Below are positions 27,622-35,653 of a stretch of DNA of 64,000 bases, one piece after another. Numbering within the stretch: the stretch's first letter is position 1; the number at the start of each line of letters is the position of its first letter. The position numbers and the translations under genes were made by a program. The notes beneath the pieces are model-generated. The model was not told the origin of the DNA. It did no database searches and saw only the letters and a list, made by a program, of their open reading frames with translations. Origin of the DNA: Chitinimonas sp. BJYL2 (GTDB lineage Bacteria > Pseudomonadota > Gammaproteobacteria > Burkholderiales > Chitinimonadaceae); assembly GCF_027257935.1 (NCBI RefSeq), contig NZ_JANZKW010000001.1:1156062-1220061 (forward strand). Reading direction: 5' to 3'.

Positions 27622-28236
27622 TCAGTAACTGGCGTTGCGGTTGCTTGCGGGCGGCTCGACCTTTAGCCGGAAAGCAAATCGTTGATTGGCACCTGCGCCG
27701 ACCTTGACCCTCTGGTCAGCCGCGGCAGCCACCTGATAGGGATGCCAGACCTTGAGGACAAAGTCACCCGCAGGCAGCTCGCTGAGGACAACCTTGCCAT
27801 CCTTACCGGTCTTGCCGAACCAGGGGCTCTCCACCACCAGCAGGTAGGCCGTCATCCAGTCGTGGATATTGCAGCCCAGCACCACCTGGCCGGGCTTGTC
27901 GAACACCACCGGTGCAGCAGGCGTGCCGCTGTACAGCTTGAGTTCGAAGGTCTTGGCCGGCGAAAACGAATAAATGCTGTGGCGTACGTTGTCCTTGTTG
28001 GGAAACAGGATGGCGGTGCCGGTTTGCACCACGCTGACCAGCGGGACGAATTCCTTGTCGATCTGATCGATCACGCCGCTGAGCTTGCCCTTGGGCGCCT
28101 TGCCGCTCACTGGCTCCAGGTAGACCGCGGCCTCGCTCACTGCCTGGCCTTGGGTATTGGTGACCTGTACTTCGATACGCTCTGCATGGGCAGCGCACAC
28201 ACACAGACTGGCTAGCAGGGCAAACAGGCGGCTCAT
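27622..28236 (-). CDS. exported cupredoxin-like protein (methylamine-utilisation-protein type)
   Basis: A 204-residue exported protein (signal peptide SRLFALLASLCVCAAHA). Candidate copper ligands are His in NVRHSIYSF and the cluster GCNIHDWM (Cys-x2-His-x2-Met), the arrangement seen in plastocyanin/azurin-like domains annotated as methylamine utilisation proteins. The C-terminal half (VVLSELPAGDFVLKVWHPYQ) resembles a carboxypeptidase-regulatory-like beta-sandwich. It probably binds copper in the periplasm; redox partner unknown. It overlaps the globin gene by four bases and precedes the GGDEF-EAL gene by two. Confidence 0.75.
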   Translation of the reverse strand: MSRLFALLASLCVCAAHAERIEVQVTNTQGQAVSEAAVYLEPVSGKAPKGKLSGVIDQIDKEFVPLVSVVQTGTAILFPNKDNVRHSIYSFSPAKTFELKLYSGTPAAPVVFDKPGQVVLGCNIHDWMTAYLLVVESPWFGKTGKDGKVVLSELPAGDFVLKVWHPYQVAAAADQRVKVGAGANQRFAFRLKVEPPASNRNASY

Positions 28237-28661
28237 GGCTGGCGCTCCACCACATCGCGGTGCATGGGGGCGAGCAGGGCCAGCAAGGCGTTCTTGTCCG
28301 GTTGGGCAATGCCGCGTGCGTCGAGCACCGCGCGCAACTGCGCCACCAGTGCATAGAACTCGGCATCGGTGATGCGCAAGCCGCCGTGCACCTGTTTCAT
28401 GGTATCGCCGCTGTATTTGCAGGGGCCACCGCTGATCTCGCACAGTTGCTCGGCCAGCTTGAACTTGACCCGCTTGAGGTCCACCTTGTGGAAGCTGCGC
28501 CGGGTAGCCGGGTCTTGGCTCGACCGGTCCATCAACTCACTTGCGATGGCGGTGACGCCGGCCTGGCCGCCAAGCCGCTCGAACAGCGTATCGGCCCCGG
28601 CGGCCCCGGCGGGCAGGGCGCAAAGGCAGGCGGCAAGCGCGATGGCGGCGTAATGGAACAT
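28233..28661 (-). CDS. exported group 1 truncated hemoglobin
   Basis: A 142-residue protein with signal peptide FHYAAIALAACLCALPAGAAGA followed by a truncated globin: TLFERLGGQAGVTAIASEL, the glycine motif GGPCKYSG, and the probable heme-ligand His in MKQVHGGLRITDAEFYAL. Truncated globins bind O2 or NO and are usually cytoplasmic, so export is notable. It is the first gene of a tight leftward operon with the cupredoxin and GGDEF-EAL genes and is divergent from the DUF3034 gene (81-base gap). Confidence 0.85.
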   Translation of the reverse strand: MFHYAAIALAACLCALPAGAAGADTLFERLGGQAGVTAIASELMDRSSQDPATRRSFHKVDLKRVKFKLAEQLCEISGGPCKYSGDTMKQVHGGLRITDAEFYALVAQLRAVLDARGIAQPDKNALLALLAPMHRDVVERQP

Positions 28662-28742
28662 GCATGTCTCTCGTGCAGGCGTGTCGTCGAAGTATAGACT
28701 GGGGATCGGGTATCGACCCCATCTTGGTCTGAGGAGTTCACG

Positions 28743-29588
28743 ATGGCTTACAGCATTTGGCTGGGATGCGTGCTGCTGGCGACGCCGGTACTGGCTGGCG
28801 GACGCTTGCCCGCAACAGGCGGGGTTACCCAGATAGAGGGCGCAGGTGGCGGGGGGCTGGTGCCTTGGGCGCTGATTACCGGTTACGGCACCCGTGACGA
28901 GGTGGGCGCCAATGCGTTCTATACCCGCGTCGGCACGCAGGGGTTCCGGCTGGAGGCCGCCGGGGTGGCGGTGGGCCTGTACGACAGGCTGGAGTGGTCG
29001 TTTGCCCGGCAGCGCTTCGATCTGGGCAGCACTGTGCCCGGCGAGCAGATCCAGCAGGACGTGATGGGGATCAAATGGCGGGTGGCAGGCGATGCCATCA
29101 TTGATCAGGATCGCGCGATGCCGCAGATCGCGCTGGGCTTGATGGCGAAAAAGAACCGGGACTTTGCGCGGGTGCCACGTCTGCTGGGTGCGCGTCACGA
29201 CAGCGATGTGGAGCCCTATGTGGCGCTGACCAAGGTCTGGCTCGACGGTGTGGCCGGGCGCACCACTCTGCTCAATGCCACGGTGCGGCATACCCGCGCC
29301 AACCAGATCGGCTTGCTGGGCTTTGGCGGAGATCGCTCCGATACGCGCCGCCTGCGCGCCGAGGCCAGTGCCGGCGTATTCCTGACCGATGCCGTGATGG
29401 TGGGGGTCGAATACCGGCAGAAGAACAACAATCTCTCGGCATTCCGCGAGCAACGCTTTGCCGATGCCTTTGTGGCCTGGGTGCCCAACCGGCATGTTGC
29501 ACTGACGCTGGCCCATGCCGAGCTGGGCAATATCGCCGACAAGCCCGGCCAGCGCGGGGCTTACCTGAGCCTCAAGCTGGATCTATGA
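28743..29588 (+). CDS. DUF3034 family exported protein (probable outer-membrane barrel)
   Basis: A 281-residue protein with signal peptide AYSIWLGCVLLATPVLA. The mature part is glycine-rich and beta-strand-rich with alternating patterns and ends in the aromatic/hydrophobic strand GAYLSLKLDL, as expected of an outer-membrane barrel. GGVTQIEGAGGGGLVPWA and the overall layout match DUF3034. Function unknown. It is divergent from the globin gene, suggesting shared control of both sides. Confidence 0.75.
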   Translation: MAYSIWLGCVLLATPVLAGGRLPATGGVTQIEGAGGGGLVPWALITGYGTRDEVGANAFYTRVGTQGFRLEAAGVAVGLYDRLEWSFARQRFDLGSTVPGEQIQQDVMGIKWRVAGDAIIDQDRAMPQIALGLMAKKNRDFARVPRLLGARHDSDVEPYVALTKVWLDGVAGRTTLLNATVRHTRANQIGLLGFGGDRSDTRRLRAEASAGVFLTDAVMVGVEYRQKNNNLSAFREQRFADAFVAWVPNRHVALTLAHAELGNIADKPGQRGAYLSLKLDL

Positions 29589-29607
29589 GGCTGCTTGGGC
29601 CGCGGGC

Positions 29608-29763
29608 TCAGGCCATGGGGCGGATGGCCGCCTGCATATAGTTGGCCTGCTCGCCCAGTGGGCCGCCCATTTCCGTCAGCGTGTGCACGCTGGCATAGGC
29701 GCTGAGGGCCAGTACGGCGATGAAGCCAAGGCGGGCAATCAGGTCTCTGGTGCAAGTGTTCAT
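29608..29763 (-). CDS. small single-TM protein beside creB
   Basis: A 51-residue protein (NTCTRDLIARLGFIAVLALS...) with one membrane helix followed by ASVHTLTEMGG. The ATG at 29763 has GGAAGCC just upstream (weak Shine-Dalgarno); a longer in-frame start at 29820 is less likely. It is on the strand opposite DUF3034 and creB. Its helix and following ASVHTL segment resemble those of the small protein at 33886-34074 on the other side of creBCD. Function unknown. Confidence 0.55.
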   Translation of the reverse strand: MNTCTRDLIARLGFIAVLALSAYASVHTLTEMGGPLGEQANYMQAAIRPMA

Positions 29764-29899
29764 GATGGCTTCCTCTTCCAATGTCTTGATTTGATAGGCG
29801 TATCTTCGCAAACGCTGCATGTCTATGCCCGGCCGTTGCGATGAATGCCGGCTTTGGTGGTGCAGGATGACATCCGCGTGGATGAACGACGCCGCGCCC

Positions 29900-29905
29900 T
29901 ATAAT
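29900..29905 (+). promoter_or_regulatory. candidate -10 box placing a leaderless start on creB
   Basis: A perfect TATAAT lies seven bases before the ATG at 29913, so initiation at the usual distance would begin the mRNA at or next to that ATG. The -35 region is weak (CGTGGA at 17-base spacing). Confidence 0.4.
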
Positions 29906-29912
29906 GGCCGCC

Positions 29913-30602
29913 ATGACTACCCGCATCCTGCTGATCGAGGACGAGGCGGCAATTGCCGATGCCATCGTCTATGCGCTGCAACGCGAAGGCTATGCCATGC
30001 ACTGGCACAGCCTGGGCCGCGATGGCCTGGCCGCGCTCGATGCCGATGGCGCCGAGCTGCTGATCCTCGATGTGGGCCTGCCCGATATGAGCGGGTTCGA
30101 TGTATGCCGAACGCTGCGCCAGCGCCATGCGCTGCCGGTGATCTTCCTGACCGCACGTGGTGACGAGATCGACCGGGTGGTGGGGCTGGAGCTGGGTGCG
30201 GACGACTATGTGGTCAAACCCTTCAGCCCGCGCGAGCTGGTGGCACGCGTGAAAGCCATCCTGCGCCGCGGTGCGCCGGTAGCTATGGTTGTGCCAGCGC
30301 ATGGCCTGACTCACGATGTGGCACGGGCACGCATCAGCCTCAACGGTGTGGTGCTGGACCTGACGCGCTACGAATACCGGCTGCTGGCCCTGCTGCTGGC
30401 CCAGCCCGAGCGCGTGTTCAGCCGCACCCAATTGATGGACGCGGTGTGGGAAGACCCGGCCGCCAGCTTCGAGCGCAGCGTCGATACCCATATCAAAAGC
30501 CTGCGTGCCAAGCTGCGCGAACACGATGCAGCCTGCGACCCTATCCGCACCCATCGTGGCCTCGGCTACAGCCTGAGCTGGCAGGCAGATCGCGCGCCAT
30601 GA
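29913..30602 (+). CDS. creB: response regulator CreB
   Basis: A 229-residue OmpR-type regulator, the same length as E. coli CreB. The receiver domain has IEDEAAIADAIVYALQ, the phospho-accepting Asp in LLILDVGLPDMSGFDVCR and the switch Lys in YVVKPFSPRELVARV. The winged helix has LTRYEYRLLALLL, QLMDAVWEDP and RGLGYSLSW. The LTARGDEIDRVVGLELGADDYV and VWED segments match CreB specifically. The ATG at 29913 is preferred over 29904, which overlaps a TATAAT. It overlaps creC by four bases. Confidence 0.88.
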   Translation: MTTRILLIEDEAAIADAIVYALQREGYAMHWHSLGRDGLAALDADGAELLILDVGLPDMSGFDVCRTLRQRHALPVIFLTARGDEIDRVVGLELGADDYVVKPFSPRELVARVKAILRRGAPVAMVVPAHGLTHDVARARISLNGVVLDLTRYEYRLLALLLAQPERVFSRTQLMDAVWEDPAASFERSVDTHIKSLRAKLREHDAACDPIRTHRGLGYSLSWQADRAP

Positions 30603-32026
30603 GGATCGGCATCCGCATCTTCGCAGGCTATTTCGTGATGATCGGCCTGGTCGCCTGGTTCCTGCTCGACACCTCGCGCCAGCGCCTGCAACCCGCGCTG
30701 CGCCAGTCGATGGAAGACACGCTCGTCGATACCGCCAACCTGCTGGCCGAGTTCGCGCGCCGCGATGTGCTGGCCGGCACGGTGGCCAGCGGCGAGTTCG
30801 GCCGCAATCTCGAAGCGTTTGCCGAGCGCCGGCTCAATGCCGAAATCTGGGGCGTACGCAAAGACAAACCCAGCCACCGCATCTACCTGACCGACGCGCG
30901 CGGCACGGTGCTCTACGACTCCGATCATCTCGCCGTGGGCCAGGATTATTCGCGCTGGAACGATGTGTACCTGACGCTGCAGGGCCGTTACGGCGTGCGC
31001 ACCAGTCCCGATGAAGCCGGCTCGGTCATGCATGTGGCCGCGCCCGTCATCCACGAGGGCAAGGTGATCGGTGTGGTGACGGTGGCCAAGGCCTCGGGCA
31101 GCGTCCAGCCCTTCTTCGAGCAGGCGCTGACCGGGCTGACGCGTGCCGGCATCGTGGTGCTGATCGCCGGCTTGCTGGCGGGCTGGTTGCTGTCGTGGTG
31201 GATCACCCGTTCGCTGACGCGGCTGGAAGGCTATGCCCACGCGGTGGCGCGCGGCGAGCGCGTCAGCCTGCCCGATCTGTCGGGCCGCGAAGTGCGCGTG
31301 CTGGGCCGCGCATTGGAGGCCATGCGTGCCAAGCTGGAGGGCAAGCAGTATGTAGAGCACTACATCCACAGCCTGACCCACGAACTCAAATCTCCGCTGG
31401 CCGGCATCCGCGCCGCCGCCGAGCTGGTCGAACCTGGCATGCCCGTGCAGGATCAGACGCGCTTTCTGGACACCATCCGTGCGCAAGCCGAACGGCTCAG
31501 CAGCATCATCGACCGTCTGCTGGAACTGGCTCGGCTGGAAAGCCGGCAAGCGCTCAGCGATGTGGAGCCGGTGCCGCTGCGGGTGTTGTGCGAGCAGCTG
31601 CTGCAACGCAAATCCGCCCAGCTGGCCGCCCATGCGCTGGATGTAGATATCGACATAGCCCCGGCGCTCACCGTAAACGGCGAACGCTTCCTGCTCGAGC
31701 AGGCGTTATCGAACTTGCTCGACAACGCCATCGATTTCTCCCCGGCCGGCGGCCGCATCGAACTCAGCGCCGAGAACACGCCATCGCATATCGACATCCG
31801 TGTCCGCGACCACGGCCCCGGCGTGCCCGATTACGCGCAGGACCGCGTCTTCGAGCGCTTCTACTCCTTGCCGCGCCCAGATGGCCGGCCCAAATCGACC
31901 GGGCTGGGCTTGCCGCTGGTGCATGAGGTGGCGGCTTTGCATGGCGGGGAGGTGGTGCTGGGCAACCATCCCGATGGCGGGGCGGTGGCGATGCTGCGTT
32001 TGCCACTTCACACAACTTCACAATAA
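30599..32026 (+). CDS. creC: sensor histidine kinase CreC
   Basis: A 475-residue membrane kinase: helix at 4-25, periplasmic sensor domain to about 180 (DSDHLAVGQDYSRWNDVYLTLQGRYG), second helix, HAMP, HisKA with HSLTHELKSPLAG (about 258) and HATPase (LDNAIDFSP, DHGPGVPD, STGLGLPLV). The sensor domain and gene order match CreC. It phosphorylates CreB. The last codons overlap a candidate CreB-binding direct repeat in front of creD. Confidence 0.9.
   Translation: MRIGIRIFAGYFVMIGLVAWFLLDTSRQRLQPALRQSMEDTLVDTANLLAEFARRDVLAGTVASGEFGRNLEAFAERRLNAEIWGVRKDKPSHRIYLTDARGTVLYDSDHLAVGQDYSRWNDVYLTLQGRYGVRTSPDEAGSVMHVAAPVIHEGKVIGVVTVAKASGSVQPFFEQALTGLTRAGIVVLIAGLLAGWLLSWWITRSLTRLEGYAHAVARGERVSLPDLSGREVRVLGRALEAMRAKLEGKQYVEHYIHSLTHELKSPLAGIRAAAELVEPGMPVQDQTRFLDTIRAQAERLSSIIDRLLELARLESRQALSDVEPVPLRVLCEQLLQRKSAQLAAHALDVDIDIAPALTVNGERFLLEQALSNLLDNAIDFSPAGGRIELSAENTPSHIDIRVRDHGPGVPDYAQDRVFERFYSLPRPDGRPKSTGLGLPLVHEVAALHGGEVVLGNHPDGGAVAMLRLPLHTTSQ
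32007..32021 (+). promoter_or_regulatory. cre-tag-like direct repeat upstream of creD
   Basis: Two perfect TTCAC copies separated by five bases, 69 bases before the creD ATG. The E. coli CreB box is TTCAC-N6-TTCAC; here the spacer is one base shorter, so the copies are 10 rather than 11 bases apart. Confidence 0.5.
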
Positions 32027-32089
32027 GGCCACAAGCAGCGCACACACGGCTTGCAGACTGGCTCCCGTAACCACAACAGGGAGTCAACA

Positions 32090-33412
32090 ATGTCTGCAAA
32101 ATGGAAGCTCGTTACCCTGGCCGTGCTGGCCTTACTGCTGCTGATCCCGCTGGGCATGGTGCGCGGCCTGATTGAAGAGCGGCAGGCCTATCGGCAGGAA
32201 GCGCTCGGCAGCATTGCCACGGGCAGCGCCAGCAGCCAGACACTGGCCGGGCCGGTATGGGTGCTGCCCTACCGGCAGCAGTTCACGGAGGTCGTCGATG
32301 AGAAAGCCGGCACCAAGCGCACCGTGTGGCGCGATGGCCAGATCCGCATCCTGCCCGACAAACTGGCGATTGCCGGCCGCATGCGTACCGAAACGCTGCA
32401 ACGCGGCATCTACCACACCCAGCGCTATGTGAACGAGCTGAACCTGACCGGTCAGTTCATCTTGCCCGAGCGCGCCGGCCTGGCGGCCGATGGGGTGTAT
32501 GCCTGGGGCCAGCCGTATCTGAGCGTGGGGATTGAAGATGTGCGCGGCATCCGCACCAGCCCCATGTTGCAATGGGGCGGCGCAACCGCAGCATTTGCGC
32601 CGGGCGCGCAACTGGCTGCGCTCGGCAAAGGCGTGCATGCACGCTTGCCGGCCTACGAGGGGGCGGCGCGGACAGTGCCCTTCAGCTTCCGGCTGACGCT
32701 CGATGGCATGGATGGTTTCCACGTGCTGCCACTGGGCCGTGATACCGAAGTCAGTCTGCAATCGCCTTGGCCACATCCGGGCTTTGTGGGCAATTTCCTC
32801 CCCGAGAGCCGGCAGATCAGCGAACAGGGTTTCCAGGCGCGCTGGCGTACAAGCTGGTTTGCCAGCAACCTCAATGAGCTGTTCGAGCAATGTGCCGGCA
32901 CGCGCGAATGTACGGCCATGCGTGCTGCCAGTCTGGGCGTGCGGCTGGTCGAGCCAGTGGATGTGTACCTGCAATCGGATCGTGCGGTGAAGTACGGCTT
33001 CCTGTTCGTGCTGCTGACCTTCGCCACCTTTTTGCTGACCGAGGTCCTCAAGCGCGTCAGCATCCACCCTGTGCAGTACGGCTTGGTGGGCGTGTCGCTG
33101 GCGGTGTTCTTCCTATTGCTGCTGTCGTTTGCCGAGCAGTGGCAGTTTGCACCGGCCTATGTGCTGGCCGCCGCGGCCTGTGTATTGCAGAACGGGTTCT
33201 ATGCGACCCATGCGCTGGGTAGCCGCGCGCGGGGCATCGGCTTTGCGGCCCTGCTCAGCGGCCTGTTCGCTTTGCTCTATGTGCTGCTGCGCGCCGAGGA
33301 TATTGCGCTGCTGCTGGGCGCGGTGCTGCTGTTCGCCCTGCTGACGCTGGTGATGGTGCTGACACGGCGTATCGACTGGTACGCGCTGGGTGGCCAGGAT
33401 AACGAGGCCTGA
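32090..33412 (+). CDS. creD: inner-membrane protein CreD
   Basis: A 440-residue CreD-family protein: N-terminal membrane anchor (KLVTLAVLALLLLIPLGM), a large periplasmic domain (about 40-310) and a C-terminal cluster of five or six helices (FLLTEVLKRVSIHPVQYGLVGVS). CreD is the best-known CreB target; it is involved in envelope stress and beta-lactam responses, but its biochemical role is unknown. The ATG at 32090 follows AGGGAG. It is 63 bases after creC. Confidence 0.9.
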   Translation: MSAKWKLVTLAVLALLLLIPLGMVRGLIEERQAYRQEALGSIATGSASSQTLAGPVWVLPYRQQFTEVVDEKAGTKRTVWRDGQIRILPDKLAIAGRMRTETLQRGIYHTQRYVNELNLTGQFILPERAGLAADGVYAWGQPYLSVGIEDVRGIRTSPMLQWGGATAAFAPGAQLAALGKGVHARLPAYEGAARTVPFSFRLTLDGMDGFHVLPLGRDTEVSLQSPWPHPGFVGNFLPESRQISEQGFQARWRTSWFASNLNELFEQCAGTRECTAMRAASLGVRLVEPVDVYLQSDRAVKYGFLFVLLTFATFLLTEVLKRVSIHPVQYGLVGVSLAVFFLLLLSFAEQWQFAPAYVLAAAACVLQNGFYATHALGSRARGIGFAALLSGLFALLYVLLRAEDIALLLGAVLLFALLTLVMVLTRRIDWYALGGQDNEA

Positions 33413-33414
33413 TC

Positions 33415-33867
33415 ATGACCGCGCTGCTGCTCTTGCTGTTTTGTCTGCTGATCTGGCCACTGACGCCGGCCTTGCTGGGCTTGCTACTGGGCTTCAGCTT
33501 CAATCAGCGTGCCCTGGGCATCCAGCCATCGTGGCAGGCGCGTCTGCGCTGGCGACTCCGGCGGGCGGCCTGGCTGGCCGGCATGCCCATGGGTCTGCTG
33601 GCGGCCGTTTACGCCATCTGGTGGTTCAGTCTCGACGAACCTGCCTTGCTGGGGCTAAGCCTGCTGGTCTGGGCTGCCCCAGTGCCGCTGGCGGCAGCGC
33701 TGTCTTTGCTGTGGCGCGCGCGCCGCGCTGTGTGGCGGCATCCGCCGGCCCGACCTTGGGGCATCCTCATTGCTGCGCTGATCGTATTGCAGCCCCCGCT
33801 AGGGCTGGGTGCACTGTTTGCGATGGAGCAGCACTTCGAGGCGCATGCCTATCCGCAGGCGGATTGA
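33415..33867 (+). CDS. four-helix membrane protein downstream of creD
   Basis: A 150-residue hydrophobic protein with about four membrane spans (ALLLLLFCLLIWPLTPALLG, WLAGMPMGLLAAVYAIWW, ALLGLSLLVWAAPVPLAAAL, GILIAALIVLQPPLGLGAL) and basic loops (RLRWRLRRA, WRARRAVWRHP). It starts two bases after the creD stop, so it is probably co-expressed with creD. I do not recognise a family. Confidence 0.65.
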   Translation: MTALLLLLFCLLIWPLTPALLGLLLGFSFNQRALGIQPSWQARLRWRLRRAAWLAGMPMGLLAAVYAIWWFSLDEPALLGLSLLVWAAPVPLAAALSLLWRARRAVWRHPPARPWGILIAALIVLQPPLGLGALFAMEQHFEAHAYPQAD

Positions 33868-33885
33868 GCCAGGATCGTCGGCAGA

Positions 33886-34074
33886 TCAGGCGTTGTGTTG
33901 CTGGCTCTGCTGGGCGGCGGTCTGCACGGTTGCGTGCTGATGCTGCTGTGCCAGGCTGCGTTCGATATTGTTGTGCGACAGGGTGGCAAGACCGTGGATG
34001 CTGGCCAGCACGGTGAAGACAACGCCTACAGCGGTAGCGGCGCGGAAGTACAGTTCGTTGGTTTGGGTTTGCAT
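33886..34074 (-). CDS. small single-TM protein at the right edge of the cre cluster
   Basis: A 62-residue protein (QTQTNELYFRAATAV...) with one membrane helix, an ASIHGLATL segment after it and a Gln/His-rich tail (QQHQHATVQTAAQQSQQH). A good AGGAG precedes the ATG at 34074. Its helix plus AS-[VI]-H-x-L pattern resembles the 51-residue protein on the left side of creBCD, suggesting the two are related. Function unknown. Confidence 0.6.
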   Translation of the reverse strand: MQTQTNELYFRAATAVGVVFTVLASIHGLATLSHNNIERSLAQQHQHATVQTAAQQSQQHNA

Positions 34075-34202
34075 GGTGTGGCTCCTGGATGTGTGTGCGG
34101 TTTCGATGACTGCATCTTGATCCAGTGCAGGTAAAGCTGCGCGTACCAAGCGACAACGTGTAGCAAATGCGGCGTGAACTACGGCGTGGCGCGATGAAAT
34201 AC

Positions 34203-34230
34203 AAAAGGGGTGGCAAGTTGCCACCCCTTT
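34203..34230 (-). terminator. hairpin terminator of the tandem STAS gene
   Basis: Perfect 13-base arms AAAGGGGTGGCAA / TTGCCACCCCTTT almost touching, followed leftward by TTTTGTATTTC. It is about 40 bases after the STAS gene stop. Confidence 0.75.
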
Positions 34231-34267
34231 CTGTACTGAAAACAATCACTTGGCTTGAGGTGCCGTA

Positions 34268-35539
34268 CTACTTCCGGCGCACGATACTGGCAACTTCATT
34301 GATACCCATGATGCGGAACAGCGCCACGATGAGTTCGTTGGCGCCCACCAGCGTGACCTGTTTGGACTGCGCCGTCAGGGCAACCACGGTATTCATCAGC
34401 ATCCCGGCACTGACAAAATCGACGCGGGGCACATGGGAGAAGTCGACGCGCACCTCGTTGTGCTTGTCGGCATAGGCGAACAGGGGCGCGAAGGTCGCCT
34501 CGGTGGCCGAAACAATCACACCCTCAAAGCGATAGGCATCCTGCACCAGCTCGGCCGGCGGCGCCTCTGCGCGCAGCTTGGCTTCCTCGGCAGCGACCTC
34601 GGCCACCGTTTTGGTCTTGGCATTGGCATCCCAGGAGGGTGGCGAGACCTCGTAGGTCACGGCGTAATCCACCGCCGTGTTCTCGAAATCATCGTGCAGA
34701 CCCAGCAGTTGGTAGATTTCCAGCAACAACAGCCAGAACGGCGCTTCGTCATCGACGCGGCGCATCACTTCGATGCGTGCCTTGAGTTTCTCGGCCAGCG
34801 CGGGGCCGCCGCTGGGCTGGAACTTGGCTTTTTTCTTCTTGAACTTGGCCCAGCGCGCCACGATGGCCTGGGCAGAGCCCGAATCCAGCTCCTCGATACG
34901 GCCAAAATCCACACGAACGGCTACGCCGGCGGCCAGATGCTTTTCCAGCTGATCGAGCGACGCTTCGATATCGCTGGCGGCGAGCTTGCTTGGAAACAGG
35001 AAATAAGGGCCGCCAGCCTTGGCTGCCGGCGCGGGAGCGGGTTTCTTGTCGGCGTCGACATCGCGCCATACCGGCGCGCTGCGCTCGAACGCAACCACGA
35101 ATTGCAGTGCCAGCTCATCGAACTCGGCATGGCGGTTACGCATCTGGTACAGGTCGAACAGCATCAACCAGGTATCCAGCGCATGGCGACCATGTGCGTC
35201 CTGAATATCGGCGGCGAGGATGGCAATTGCATCGTCGATCTGATCGTTGGCAAACGCGATCGCGGCCTGCTCCATGGCAGGGGAGAGCACATCCGAGGAT
35301 TCGGCGACTTCGATCTGGGGGGCCGACAGCGTGCTCGGGCCGATGGTGGTGAAGTCGAGTGCGGGCAGGTCTTCGCGCTTGACCGGTTCGTCATCAGTTG
35401 CAGCAACGGCGGCCGGCGGTGCCGTTTCGGGACCTTCACCGGTGGCCGGCGCAATAGGCTTGGGCTTGACCAGCCGCGGCGTCGGCGGCATGGGCAGATC
35501 TGCCTCTGCATCCTTTTTCTTGAAGAAAGAAAACACCAC
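34268..35539 (-). CDS. tandem-duplicated STAS-like domain protein
   Basis: A 423-residue cytoplasmic protein starting at a GTG preceded by GAGG. After a proline/acid-rich N-terminus (1-90) it holds two copies of the same module. Copy 1: DTWLMLFDLYQMRNRHAEF (122-140), then VRVDFGRIEELDSGSAQAIV (208-227). Copy 2: FWLLLLEIYQLLGLHDDF (268-285), then VRVDFSHVPRVDFVSAGMLM (363-382). The second part of each copy matches STAS / anti-anti-sigma domains (MlaB-like). The usual phospho-Ser position may be Ser in SGS (copy 1) and SAG (copy 2). Its partner is unknown. Confidence 0.7.
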   Translation of the reverse strand: MVFSFFKKKDAEADLPMPPTPRLVKPKPIAPATGEGPETAPPAAVAATDDEPVKREDLPALDFTTIGPSTLSAPQIEVAESSDVLSPAMEQAAIAFANDQIDDAIAILAADIQDAHGRHALDTWLMLFDLYQMRNRHAEFDELALQFVVAFERSAPVWRDVDADKKPAPAPAAKAGGPYFLFPSKLAASDIEASLDQLEKHLAAGVAVRVDFGRIEELDSGSAQAIVARWAKFKKKKAKFQPSGGPALAEKLKARIEVMRRVDDEAPFWLLLLEIYQLLGLHDDFENTAVDYAVTYEVSPPSWDANAKTKTVAEVAAEEAKLRAEAPPAELVQDAYRFEGVIVSATEATFAPLFAYADKHNEVRVDFSHVPRVDFVSAGMLMNTVVALTAQSKQVTLVGANELIVALFRIMGINEVASIVRRK

Positions 35540-35653
35540 GATCCAAACCTCGGTATACGTACATTCCCGATCCGGTCGGGCTGATTTTAGTCGGCTTGCC
35601 ACAGGGACGGTGGTGGCCGACATGTATACGATGAACGGCCCCGGATAAGCCTG

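Noticed and set aside
34163-34200. CreB box upstream of the 62-residue protein gene (GTGAA near GTGGC)
   Set aside because: Only one half-site matches on the needed strand; the second is degenerate and spacing is wrong.
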